A DNA stretch of 55,350 nucleotides from an uncultured Collinsella sp. (GCA_900544235.1 UQUL01000011.1:1-55350); one strand, 5' to 3'. Counted from the first letter of the stretch, positions 8,960 to 16,444 are shown. Notes: a model not told the origin generated them from the letters alone. A program made the numbers and translations.

Positions 8960-10001
8960 GGACACCATGAGGCTCACGTCCATGACGGCCGCGAGCGGTT
9001 GAGCCGCTAAGTTGGCCCCCGGAGCCCTCGCCCAGGTCCTGGGCGATTTACCCAATGTGCATAACGACAACTTGCTCGTGGGGTTCGATACCTCCGACGA
9101 TGCGAGCGTCTTCCGCGTAGGGGAGAACCTGGGGCTCGTGCAGTCCATCGACTTCTTCCCACCGATGGTCGACGACCCGTTTCTGTTCGGCCAGATTGCC
9201 GCGGCAAACTCACTGTCGGACATCTACGCCATGGGCGGGCGGCCGAGCCATGCCATGAACTTGCTGTGCATCCCGAGCTGTCTGGGCGTTGAGGTTGCCG
9301 GTCAGATTCTGGCGGGCGGCGCCGACAAGTGCGTCGAGGCGGGTTGCTCCATCGCGGGCGGCCACACCATCAACGACGACGAGCCCAAGTACGGCCTGTC
9401 CGTGAGCGGGTTTGTCGCGCTCGACCGCATGCTCGCCAACAGCGGTGCTCGCGTGGGCGATGCGTTGCTGCTGACCAAGGCGATCGGCTCGGGCATCATC
9501 ACCACGGCCATTAAGGGCGAGCTCATCGAGCAGGACGAGGCTGGTCCGATGTTTGACTCGATGCGCACCCTCAACGAGGCTCCGATTCGTCTGGCCGAGG
9601 GACTCGAACTTCACGGCTGTACCGACATTACGGGCTTTGGCCTGATCGGGCACGCATGCGAGATGGCCGAGGGCTCGGGCGTGCAGATTGAGCTTGCGTC
9701 GGGAGCGGTGCCGCTCTTTGATCAAGTGCTCGACATGGCGCGTCTGGGCATTATCCCCGCGGGCTCCTACCGCAACCAGGACTTCTTTGGCCCGCGCGTG
9801 ACGGCTGACGATGACCTGGAGCCGGGCATGTTGGATGCGCTGTACGATCCGCAGACTTCGGGTGGTTTGCTTATTGCGGCGCCCGCGAAGGATGTGAATG
9901 AGCTTGCGCGTCGTTTACATGCCGAGGGGCGCGTTGCCGCCGTCGTCGGTCGCGTGTGCGAGCCGGTGCCAGGCGGTCCTGCCGTCCACGTTGTCCGCTA
10001 G
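8952..10001 (+). CDS. selD: Selenophosphate synthase with selenocysteine at residue 17
   Basis: SelD converts selenide and ATP to selenophosphate, the selenium donor for tRNA-Sec and other uses. The true start is the ATG at 8952, inside the end of the glycosyltransferase gene. Codon 17 is TGA (9000-9002), set in ASG-Sec-AAKLAP, exactly where SelD proteins carry the catalytic Cys/Sec, followed by the essential Lys20. A perfect hairpin suited to a bacterial SECIS begins 25 bases after the TGA. Downstream motifs are intact: VGFDTSDDASV, QSIDFFPPMVDDPF and the AIR-synthase-like ITGFGLIGH. Total length is 349 residues, normal for the family. A gene caller that treats TGA as stop would begin at the TTG at 9012 and lose the active site. 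Confidence 0.95.
9028..9046 (+). promoter_or_regulatory. Candidate bacterial SECIS element in selD
   Basis: TCGCCCAG (9028-9035) and CTGGGCGA (9039-9046) form a perfect 8-bp stem closing on GUC, or a slightly larger GGUCC loop. It begins 25 bases after the UGA, within the usual range for bacterial SECIS hairpins recognised by SelB. Confidence 0.7.
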
Positions 10002-10061
10002 CCCGCACGTTTATGTAACTGTTTACCGTCTCTAGAACGGTTCTTTCGAAAGGAATTTGCT

Positions 10062-10688
10062 ATGTCTACCAAGATTGAAGTCAATGCCATGGGCGATGCC
10101 TGCCCGCTGCCCGTCGTCAAGACGCTCAAAGCCCTGAAGCAGCTCGATGGCGAGGGTGCCGTCGTGACCTCGGTCGATAACGAGACCGCCGTCAAGAACA
10201 TCTCCAAGATGGCGCAGGAGAAGGGCTGCACGGCCTCGGTCGAGAAGGTTTCTGACGCCGAGTGGCACGTGACCGTGGCGACCTCTGGCGCCGTTGCCGT
10301 GGCCGATTCCGAGCAGGATGGCGCTGCCTTCTGTGACGCCAGCGCCGGCAAGGGCAAACTCGTCATTTCCGTCTACACCGATTGCATGGGCCGTGGCGAC
10401 GACGAGCTGGGCCACAAGCTCATGAAGGCGTTTATCTTTGCCGTGACACAGCAGGAGGAGCTGCCCGCGACCATGCTGTTCTACAACGGTGGCGCCAAGC
10501 TCACCGTCGAGGGCTCGCCGGTGCTCGATGACCTGAAGGGCCTGGCCGAGCAGGGTGTCGAGATTCTCACCTGCGGCACCTGCCTGGACCACTATGGCAT
10601 TAAAGATCAGCTCGCGGTGGGCGAGGTCACCAACATGTACGTGATCGTGGAGAAGATGGAGCAGGCTGTGCGCGTCGTGCGCCCGTAG
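10062..10688 (+). CDS. yedF: Selenium metabolism protein YedF (TusA-like plus DsrE-like)
   Basis: A 208-residue two-domain protein. The N-terminal TusA/SirA-like domain (about residues 1-75) has the GDACPLPVVKT motif with the persulfide/selenide-carrying cysteine at about residue 13. A DsrE/F-like domain follows (about 95-200) with TCGTCLDHYG near residue 170. YedF of this double-domain type co-occurs with selD in genomes that use the labile selenium cofactor of molybdenum hydroxylases, where it is thought to carry reactive selenium or sulfur; the exact reaction is unproven. GAAAGGAATT precedes the ATG. It lies 60 bases after selD. Confidence 0.88.
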   Translation: MSTKIEVNAMGDACPLPVVKTLKALKQLDGEGAVVTSVDNETAVKNISKMAQEKGCTASVEKVSDAEWHVTVATSGAVAVADSEQDGAAFCDASAGKGKLVISVYTDCMGRGDDELGHKLMKAFIFAVTQQEELPATMLFYNGGAKLTVEGSPVLDDLKGLAEQGVEILTCGTCLDHYGIKDQLAVGEVTNMYVIVEKMEQAVRVVRP

Positions 10689-10707
10689 CGTATTGGTTGG
10701 AGTTGCC

Positions 10708-10959
10708 ATGAGGGAGAAGCGCCCGGCGCTTGTCATCACGTTTCCCACCACGGCGGCCGCCATGGGGTGCGAGTCCCTGTGCATCGAGCGCGGCCTTCCC
10801 GGGCGAACGATTCCCGTGCCCGGGGAGGTCGCTGCCGGTTGCGGTCTGGCGTGGAAGGCGTTGCCTGCCGATGAGGAGCTGCTGCGCGGCGAACTCGCCG
10901 CGGCGGGCGTTCCCACCGAGGGCTTCACCGTGATTGATATGTGGGAGGTCGTGCGATGA
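10708..10959 (+). CDS. DUF3343 small protein, putative Se/S carrier
   Basis: An 83-residue protein of the DUF3343 (Se_S_carrier) family. Family features seen: a ferredoxin-like start ALVITFPTTAAAM, then CESLCIERGLPGR with two cysteines three residues apart, then PVPGEVAAGCGLAWKA with a third conserved cysteine. The family is found beside yedF and selD and is proposed to move selenium or sulfur; no reaction is proven. The ATG follows TTGGAGTTGCC, the same leader found before the second DUF3343 gene at 38670. The stop overlaps the next start (ATGA). Confidence 0.8.
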   Translation: MREKRPALVITFPTTAAAMGCESLCIERGLPGRTIPVPGEVAAGCGLAWKALPADEELLRGELAAAGVPTEGFTVIDMWEVVR

Positions 10960-12095
10960 TCTACCTGGATAACGCGGCGACGACCATGCACAAGCCGCAG
11001 GAGATCATCGATGCGGTGACGCAGGCGATGTGCTCGCTCGGCAATGCCGGGCGCGGCGCCACGTCGGGTGCCCTCGATGCCGCTCGTACGATTCACGGTT
11101 GCCGTGCCAAGCTCGCGCGCCTTTTAGGTTGCCCGAGGGCGGACCATGTGTGCTTTACGCCCAACTCTACGGCGGCGCTCAACACCGTCATCTGTGGCGT
11201 GGTGCGCCCCGGCGACCGCGTAGTCACGACGGTGCTCGAGCATAACTCCGTGCTGCGTCCGCTCAACCGCCTGGCAGCGGAGCGGGGCGTGACCGTTGAG
11301 CATGCGGGCTGTGACGTTAACGGTGTGCTCGACTACGACGAACTCGAGCGGCTTGTCACGCCGGGTACGCGTGCCGTGGTGGTGACGCATGCCTCCAATG
11401 TGACCGGCAACGCGGTCGACATTGCGCGCGTAGCGGCCATGGCCCATGCGGCAGGTGCGCTTGTGATCGTCGATGCCTCGCAGTCTGCCGGTACGGCGCG
11501 TGTCGATATGCAGGCCATGGGCCTCGACATCGTGTGCTTTACCGGCCATAAGGGGCTCATGGGTCCGCAGGGGACCGGCGGCCTGGCCGTGGCGGAGGGC
11601 ATCGACGTGGCTCCGTGGGCCATGGGTGGCACGGGCGTGCACAGCTTCGACCCACTACAGCCGCTTGAGTGGCCCACGCGCCTTGAGGCGGGCACGCTCA
11701 ACGGCCACGGCATCGCGGGCCTTTCTGCCGGTCTCGACTTTATCGAGGCACAAGGCGGGGTCGAGGCGATTGCGGCGCATGAGCGCTCGCTTGCAGAGCG
11801 CTTTCTCGCTGGCGTGCGCGAAATCCCCGGCATTGCGCTCTACGGTGCGTTTGACCAGCCCGTGCGCTCGGCGATCGTCTCACTCAACGTGGGTGATATC
11901 GACTCTGCCGAGATCTCGGACGCGCTCATGCAGGGGTGGGGGGTTGCGACGCGCCCCGGCGCCCATTGCGCCCCGCTCATGCACCGCGCGCTGGGGACCG
12001 AGCGCCAGGGTGTCGTTCGCTTCTCGTTTGGGTATTTCAACACGGACGAGGAAGTCGATACCGCGATTGACGCTTTGCGCGATTTAGCCTGCTAG
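10956..12095 (+). CDS. Cysteine desulfurase-like PLP enzyme of the selenium locus
   Basis: A 379-residue fold-type I aminotransferase of the cysteine desulfurase class. It opens with MIYLDNAATTMHKP. The PLP-binding lysine lies in CFTGHKGLMGPQG, and a cysteine that could carry persulfide or selenide lies near the C-terminus in RPGAHCAPLMHRALGT. The subgroup resembles the one often encoded with yedF, selD and DUF3343. It may release selenium from selenocysteine or sulfur from cysteine for the carrier proteins encoded next to it. Translation is coupled to the DUF3343 gene by a 4-base overlap, and a good terminator follows, closing the operon. Confidence 0.88.
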   Translation: MIYLDNAATTMHKPQEIIDAVTQAMCSLGNAGRGATSGALDAARTIHGCRAKLARLLGCPRADHVCFTPNSTAALNTVICGVVRPGDRVVTTVLEHNSVLRPLNRLAAERGVTVEHAGCDVNGVLDYDELERLVTPGTRAVVVTHASNVTGNAVDIARVAAMAHAAGALVIVDASQSAGTARVDMQAMGLDIVCFTGHKGLMGPQGTGGLAVAEGIDVAPWAMGGTGVHSFDPLQPLEWPTRLEAGTLNGHGIAGLSAGLDFIEAQGGVEAIAAHERSLAERFLAGVREIPGIALYGAFDQPVRSAIVSLNVGDIDSAEISDALMQGWGVATRPGAHCAPLMHRALGTERQGVVRFSFGYFNTDEEVDTAIDALRDLAC

Positions 12096-12110
12096 AGCGT
12101 ATATACTTGC

Positions 12111-12139
12111 GGGACGGGTCTTTTGCCCGTCCCGTTTTT
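12111..12139 (+). terminator. Rho-independent terminator after the selenium operon
   Basis: GGGACGGG (12111-12118) and CCCGTCCC (12126-12133) form a perfect 8-bp stem with loop TCTTTTG, followed by GTTTTTG. Confidence 0.85.
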
Positions 12140-12162
12140 GTTTCGACCCGAAAGGTGTGCAT

Positions 12163-13521
12163 ATGGCCTCATCCGCTCCGCGCGGTTTGCGCTCCGACCA
12201 TGTCGTTACCGTCGGCATTGCGCTGTTCTCGATGCTCTTTGGCGCCGGCAACCTCATTATTCCGCCGCTGCTGGCACTGCAGGCAGGTTCTGCCACGCCG
12301 GTCGCCATGCTCGGCTTTCTGATTGCCGCCATCGGCCTGCCCGTCATGGGTTTTATCGCCGTGGCACTTGCCGGAACGGCGCGCGAGCTTGCCGGCCGCG
12401 TGCACCCCAAGTTTGGTGAGTTCTTTGTCGCGGCGGTGTATCTGGCCATCGGCCCGTGCCTGGCCATTCCGCGCACGAGCTCCACGGCCTTCGAGATGCT
12501 GGTGCCGCTTCTGCCCGAGGGTGTTTCACTCGGCACGGCGCGCCTGGTGTTTGCCGTTGGCTTCTTTGTCGTCGCGTTTGCGCTCACGCTGCGTCCGGGC
12601 GTCATCACGCGCGTGCTCGGTCGCATTACGGGCCCCGCGCTCATTGCGCTCATCGTGCTGGTCGTGGGTGCTGCCGTGATCTCGCCGCTGGGACCGGCTG
12701 CCGCGCCTCAGGCTCCCTACGATGCGGGCGCCGCCGTGCAGGGCTTTCTGACTGGCTACCAGACCATGGACCTGCTCGCGTCGCTCGCCTTTGGAATTAT
12801 CATCGCCGAGACCATCCACGAGCTGGGCGTTACCGATGACAAGCGCGTGGCCTTCGAGATTTCGCGCTCCGGCGTGATCGCCGGCGTGCTCATGGCCATC
12901 ATCTACTGCGGCCTGGCGCTTGCCGGCACGCAGCTCAGCACCGTGATGCCCGATGCCACCAATGGCGCCGCCATCCTTGCCCGCTCTGCCTCCATGCACT
13001 TTGGCCTTGTCGGCACGGTCGTGGTCTTTGCGATCTTTTTCCTCGCCTGCATGAACGTGTGCATCGGCCTCATCAGCTGCTGCTCGCGTTACTTCTGCGA
13101 GACGTATGTGGTTAAAGGGGGAGCGGAGGCCTCCGAGGAGGCTATGCGTCGTCCCTTTGCGGTTCTTGCCTTTGTGTTCGCAGCGTTTTCGTGCGTGCTC
13201 TCCAACGTGGGCCTCGACGTGATCCTTATGTTCTCGGTGCCCATGCTCAATGCCTTGTACCCCGTCGCCATTGTGCTGGTTCTTATGGGCCTGGTGCACG
13301 GTTTTTGCGACGCGCATCCGCAGGTGTGGGTTTGGGTCGGCGGCGTTGTCGCGGTGCAGAGCGTGATCACCTCGGTTCGTGACGCGTTCTTTGCGAGCGC
13401 GTGGCTGCCGTTCGACGCGCTGCCGCTGGCGGACATTGGGGCCGCGTGGGCGCCGGTCGCCGTGGTGGCGTTTGTGATAGGCCTGCTCCATAGTCGTTTT
13501 GTTGCACATTCGAGGAGCTAA
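12163..13521 (+). CDS. brnQ: Branched-chain amino acid:cation symporter
   Basis: A 452-residue LIVCS-family carrier with about 12 hydrophobic segments that imports leucine, isoleucine or valine with a cation. The family start GIALFSMLFGAGNLIIPP lies near residues 23-40, and AIGPCLAIPRTSSTAFEM near residue 105 is also diagnostic. The ATG follows AAAGG; a GTG two codons upstream is in frame but lacks spacing. It stands alone between a terminator and the tRNA promoter. Confidence 0.92.
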   Translation: MASSAPRGLRSDHVVTVGIALFSMLFGAGNLIIPPLLALQAGSATPVAMLGFLIAAIGLPVMGFIAVALAGTARELAGRVHPKFGEFFVAAVYLAIGPCLAIPRTSSTAFEMLVPLLPEGVSLGTARLVFAVGFFVVAFALTLRPGVITRVLGRITGPALIALIVLVVGAAVISPLGPAAAPQAPYDAGAAVQGFLTGYQTMDLLASLAFGIIIAETIHELGVTDDKRVAFEISRSGVIAGVLMAIIYCGLALAGTQLSTVMPDATNGAAILARSASMHFGLVGTVVVFAIFFLACMNVCIGLISCCSRYFCETYVVKGGAEASEEAMRRPFAVLAFVFAAFSCVLSNVGLDVILMFSVPMLNALYPVAIVLVLMGLVHGFCDAHPQVWVWVGGVVAVQSVITSVRDAFFASAWLPFDALPLADIGAAWAPVAVVAFVIGLLHSRFVAHSRS

Positions 13522-13532
13522 GGCATCAATGC

Positions 13533-13561
13533 TTGCACAGGCGGGGAGTCTCCCCTATAAT
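13533..13561 (+). promoter_or_regulatory. Sigma-70 type promoter of the tRNA-Pro/tRNA-Gly unit
   Basis: TTGCAC (13533-13538) and a consensus TATAAT (13556-13561) are separated by 17 bases, about 50 bases ahead of mature tRNA-Pro. It is the best consensus promoter I could find in the window. Confidence 0.85.
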
Positions 13562-13612
13562 TTCCTTCGCTTTGGGACACGCAAGGTTTAGACCTTAGCT
13601 GCTCAACACCTT

Positions 13613-13689
13613 CGGGACGTGGCGCAGTTTGGTAGCGCGCCTGCTTTGGGAGCAGGATGTCGCAGGTTCAAATCCTGTCGTCCCGACCA
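13613..13689 (+). tRNA. tRNA-Pro(TGG)
   Basis: A 77-base cloverleaf: acceptor CGGGACG pairs with CGTCCCG, the anticodon loop is TTTGGGA (anticodon TGG), the T arm is GCAGG-TTCAAAT-CCTGT, and CCA is encoded. Confidence 0.97.
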
Positions 13690-13695
13690 TATCTT

Positions 13696-13769
13696 GCGGG
13701 CGTAGTTCAATGGTAGAACCCCAGCCTTCCAAGCTGATGACGCGGGTTCGATTCCCGTCGCCCGCTCCA
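13696..13769 (+). tRNA. tRNA-Gly(TCC)
   Basis: A 74-base cloverleaf: acceptor GCGGGCG pairs with CGCCCGC, the anticodon loop is CTTCCAA (anticodon TCC), the T arm contains GGTTCGATTCC, and CCA is encoded. It lies 6 bases after tRNA-Pro in the same transcript. Confidence 0.97.
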
Positions 13770-13781
13770 TAGGATAGTTTT

Positions 13782-13817
13782 AACGGCTTTGGCTCTATTT
13801 GGTGCCAGAGCCGTTTT
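13782..13817 (+). terminator. Terminator of the tRNA unit
   Basis: AACGGCTTTGGC (starting 13782) pairs with GCCAGAGCCGTT with one G-U pair; the arm runs into TTTTC. Confidence 0.8.
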
Positions 13818-13851
13818 CATATACATGTCAGGGACCCCACATCCCCACCTA

Positions 13852-13918
13852 AGTTGCGGTGAAATACGGACTGTTTTCCGGCTTTTATGGCCCATGTAGT
13901 CCGTATTTCACCGCAACT
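13852..13918. repeat. Dispersed palindromic repeat, copy 1
   Basis: 21-bp perfect arms beginning AGTTGCGGTGAAATACGG and ending in the inverse complement. One of six intergenic copies in the window (13852, 15132, 37648, 40754, 53134, 54671). Confidence 0.93.
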
Positions 13919-14103
13919 ATTTGTAAGGTTGGATTTTGATGCCGTTGGGAGGGTCGTAACGACCGTCTACCGAGAGTGGAAATATTTTTTGAAGCTCTGA
14001 CCTGCGACGTCAAGCTTTTGGTCAGCTTTTGGCAAGGCCTGCGGACGGAAGCATGCGATAGCGTAATGGTATTCTCTCCGCCGTGATGGTTATGGGGTTG
14101 GCC

Positions 14104-15105
14104 ATGCTCGATAAAGGCAAACATTTTCCGCAGTCATATGCAAGGATGCTATTCTCGGCCCTTGGAATTCATCAAGATGGACAGCTGCTTATAACTATTG
14201 ATCCTTGGGATGAACGCCGTGCGCGCGAGCTTATGCAGGAAGAGCTCATGCTTCGCCTTTACAACCATGTGTATGCGGATCCGGTCTATTGGAACGATCT
14301 TGGGGTTGAAGATCGCATCTTTCAGCTGGCATCCGCTATTGCGGTCGTTGAACCGGATGCTGTGTTTTGCGGATCGACGGCAGCGCTGCTCTACGGCATA
14401 GGCTCGGCGTATACGCTTCTGGATAAAGTGCAAGTGCTGCTGCCACGGTCTACAAGGCGTGATACGTATGAGTTCGTTGAATACAAGCGCTGGCGGGCGG
14501 GCGAGGTGTGGCGGCTCGGTATGTTCACGCTGACGGATCCGTATCGAACTGTTGTTGATATCGCCCGAACGAGCGCCTTTCGCTATGCACTGGGCTATGT
14601 TGATGGCTTGGCCCGTGAGTACGATGTCGAACGCGAAGAGCTGCGAGCATATGCGCAGGCAAATTGCCGGGGGCTGCATGGCATCGCACGTGCTTTTGAC
14701 GTTTTTGAGCATATGGATGGCAGGTCAGACAATGGCGGCGAGTCCGAGGCGAGAGCAGCGATGATTCTCGCTGGGGTTGCCGCGCCTGAGCTTCAAGTTG
14801 AGATACCGCGACCAGGAAACGCTGGCTATTATCTAGCAGATTATGGCTGGCAGTTGCCAGACGGCTTATGGACGCTGGCAGAGCTGCATGGGCTGGGTAA
14901 GTTTGAAGACGAAGCTCAAAATGATCCAGAGCAAGCGGCGGCAAAAACCTATCGAGCGGCCCTCATGCGCGACGCGAACCTTCGCGCCATGGGCCACAAC
15001 GTCATTCATTTCAAACTCTCGGACACCTACGACGTAGAATCGTTCGGTGCCATGATGCGCGGTTACGGTATTCCGACAACAAAACCCTACGCCGGCCGCC
15101 GATAG
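14104..15105 (+). CDS. AbiEi-like protein with C-terminal Vsr/DUF559-like nuclease region
   Basis: A 333-residue protein. The N-terminal half resembles AbiEi-type antitoxin proteins (AVFCGSTAALLYGI near residue 98, and FTLTDPYRTVVDIARTSAF near 145-163). The C-terminal third looks like a very-short-patch-repair/DUF559 nuclease fold: SEARAAMILAG, LADYGWQLPDG, then AELHGLGKFED with the E-x-x-G-x-x-K core, then RDANLRAMGHNVIHF. Several start codons exist (GTG 14083, ATG 14086, ATG 14092); 14104 has GGGG at a proper distance. Base composition is more AT-rich than its neighbours. It lies between tRNA genes and a toxin-antitoxin pair and is flanked by two copies of the dispersed palindrome. No AbiEii toxin partner is present. 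Function inferred only at the family level. Confidence 0.65.
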   Translation: MLDKGKHFPQSYARMLFSALGIHQDGQLLITIDPWDERRARELMQEELMLRLYNHVYADPVYWNDLGVEDRIFQLASAIAVVEPDAVFCGSTAALLYGIGSAYTLLDKVQVLLPRSTRRDTYEFVEYKRWRAGEVWRLGMFTLTDPYRTVVDIARTSAFRYALGYVDGLAREYDVEREELRAYAQANCRGLHGIARAFDVFEHMDGRSDNGGESEARAAMILAGVAAPELQVEIPRPGNAGYYLADYGWQLPDGLWTLAELHGLGKFEDEAQNDPEQAAAKTYRAALMRDANLRAMGHNVIHFKLSDTYDVESFGAMMRGYGIPTTKPYAGRR

Positions 15106-15131
15106 CGAAATCGTTCGCAGTCAACCTTTAA

Positions 15132-15202
15132 TAAATTGCGGTGAAATACGGACTGTTGAGGCCTTTAAAGGCATGAAACAGTCCGTATTTCACCGCAACT
15201 TA
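15132..15202. repeat. Dispersed palindromic repeat, copy 2
   Basis: Arms starting TAAATTGCGGTGAAATACGG and their inverse complement, with one A/G difference at the fifth base of the arm. It follows the AbiEi-like gene. Confidence 0.92.
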
Positions 15203-15246
15203 GGAGGGGATGGGGCTGAGAGGCGGGCGATGCCGTTGCCTGCCGG

Positions 15247-15723
15247 TTAGCTGCGGGGGCGGTGGCGGAGCTTGTCGATGGTGGAGTCGGTGCTGCGGCT
15301 GCGGGATTCGGCGGCGCGGTCGCGGGCGTCGGCAGCGGTTTGGCGCTGGCGGCGGTAATCGATCATGCCTTGGATGATGGGCTTGCCAAAGCTCACGACA
15401 TCATCGTTATAGATGGCGGTACGGGCGGCAAGCAGACAGTCGGTAAAGTCCATATGCGTTTTGCCAAAGAGTTTGATGGCAAGGGCGACAACGGTGGGCT
15501 CGTCGACCATGACGTCATCGAGCAGCCTTCTCATGGCCGTAGCAATCTCAACGCGGGGAACCTTATAGACGTCGCGCAGCGTGACCGCGACGCGCGTGAT
15601 GATTTCGGGGTAGACGCGAGCGGTGCGTGTGGCGATGACCTTGGCAGCGCGAGGTGACAGAACTTCGTCGTCGTCAAGCAGGTAGCGTAGGATGACGGTC
15701 TCGTCGATGATGGTGCTACTCAT
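15247..15723 (-). CDS. PIN-domain toxin with altered acidic residues
   Basis: A 158-residue protein encoded after, and overlapping by 8 bases, a RelB-like antitoxin gene. The PIN fold is recognisable from TIIDETVILRYLLDDDEVLS at the N-terminus and MDFTDCLLAARTAIYNDDVVSF near residues 90-111. PIN ribonucleases use three to four acidic residues; here the first Asp and the DFTD Asp are kept. The middle glutamate position appears shifted or lost (ITRVAVTLRDVYK), and the final T-F-D motif reads SFGK. An arginine- and serine-rich tail of about 30 residues follows. It is either a divergent RNase toxin or one that has lost activity. Confidence 0.75.
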   Translation of the reverse strand: MSSTIIDETVILRYLLDDDEVLSPRAAKVIATRTARVYPEIITRVAVTLRDVYKVPRVEIATAMRRLLDDVMVDEPTVVALAIKLFGKTHMDFTDCLLAARTAIYNDDVVSFGKPIIQGMIDYRRQRQTAADARDRAAESRSRSTDSTIDKLRHRPRS

Positions 15724-16039
15724 GGATATCTACTTCCTCGGGACCCAAAATCGAATCGTCGCTTTCCGTGGCAAGGTACTCAATCCAGGCATTGCGCTCC
15801 TCGGCACGGCGATTGGGGTCACCATATGCTTTGAGCGATCCATAGGCGGCGGTGCCGTCCTTTGAGCGCACGGCGACCGGCTGAAAGGGGAGCTTGCGCA
15901 TCAAAATGCTCTGCGCGACAAATAAACGGACAGCCTCGGCGAGCGATGTGCCCATGGCGTCGTAGAGATGCTCGGCATGCTGCTTGTCTTCCTCGCGAAT
16001 GCGCACCTGCAGGATGGCTCGTTTTTGAGTCGATGACAT
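15716..16039 (-). CDS. RelB/DinJ-family antitoxin
   Basis: A 107-residue antitoxin. A ribbon-helix-helix DNA-binding segment opens the protein (ILQVRIREEDKQHAEHLYDA, then MGTSLAEAVRLFVAQSI), and the RelB-type tail binds the toxin. It lies first in the two-gene minus-strand unit. GGGAGG precedes its ATG. Upstream, repeated TGCAATA half-sites may be its operator. Such antitoxins normally repress their own promoter together with the toxin. Confidence 0.85.
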   Translation of the reverse strand: MSSTQKRAILQVRIREEDKQHAEHLYDAMGTSLAEAVRLFVAQSILMRKLPFQPVAVRSKDGTAAYGSLKAYGDPNRRAEERNAWIEYLATESDDSILGPEEVDIHE

Positions 16040-16060
16040 TACTGGCCTCCCTTAATGAGC

Positions 16061-16130
16061 GTGCAATATGAACAGTCAAATACAGCATCGGCTAATAATG
16101 GCCAATCTTATTACCACTACTTTATTGCAC
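16061..16130 (-). promoter_or_regulatory. Inverted GTGCAATA/TATTGCAC sites upstream of the antitoxin gene
   Basis: GTGCAATA (16061-16068) and its exact inverse complement TATTGCAC (16123-16130) bracket the region where the antitoxin promoter must lie. They are candidate operator half-sites; the same TGCAATA core recurs in the palindrome at 16265. Confidence 0.45.
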
Positions 16131-16264
16131 TAGAGTAATTGATTGTGAACAATATTACAAACGTACTACATCCTTCAGAAGCGAACGTGAAATCTTTCTT
16201 GGGCGTACGCATGTAATACACTCACCTTTATAGCTTTTAGAGAATAATTCCAACCTGCCAAAAC

Positions 16265-16290
16265 CCCTGCAATACACTCGTATTGCAGGG
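16265..16290. promoter_or_regulatory. 11-bp palindrome with TGCAATA core
   Basis: CCCTGCAATAC (16265-16275) and GTATTGCAGGG (16280-16290) form a perfect hairpin with loop ACTC. It lies in the AT-rich gap of about 430 bases between the antitoxin and the formate hydrogenlyase operon. It could be a terminator-like hairpin, but there is no T-run, or an operator sharing half-sites with 16061-16130. Otherwise, 16131-16264 holds AT-rich DNA in which I see no gene. Confidence 0.5.
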
Positions 16291-16393
16291 CCTATGCTCA
16301 AGTTTGCCCCCTGCAACTGCGTATATTTAACCTGTATATCGTTGGAGGAATTCTATCGAAGTGCCTGTTTCGCCGCATGCACTCGATACGTCG

Positions 16394-16444
16394 ATGCCGG
16401 ACCACGGGCGGTCCGGGGCAACGTCGACAGGGTCTCTCCGGCAT
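16394..16444 (+). promoter_or_regulatory. Structured leader before the formate hydrogenlyase operon; possible molybdenum-cofactor riboswitch
   Basis: CCGGACC (16397-16403) pairs with GGTCCGG (16410-16416), while ATGCCGG (16394-16400) can instead pair with CCGGCAT (16438-16444); the two pairings share bases, so they exclude each other. A conserved-looking GGGGCAACGTCGACAGGGTC lies between. The element ends just before the AGGAGGGAG ribosome site. Position upstream of a Mo/W enzyme operon fits the Moco riboswitch class, but I could not run a covariance search. Confidence 0.4.

Noticed and set aside
13852..15202. CRISPR-like array from repeated palindromes
   Set aside because: Copies are about 1.2 kb apart or more, with no regular spacers and no cas genes.
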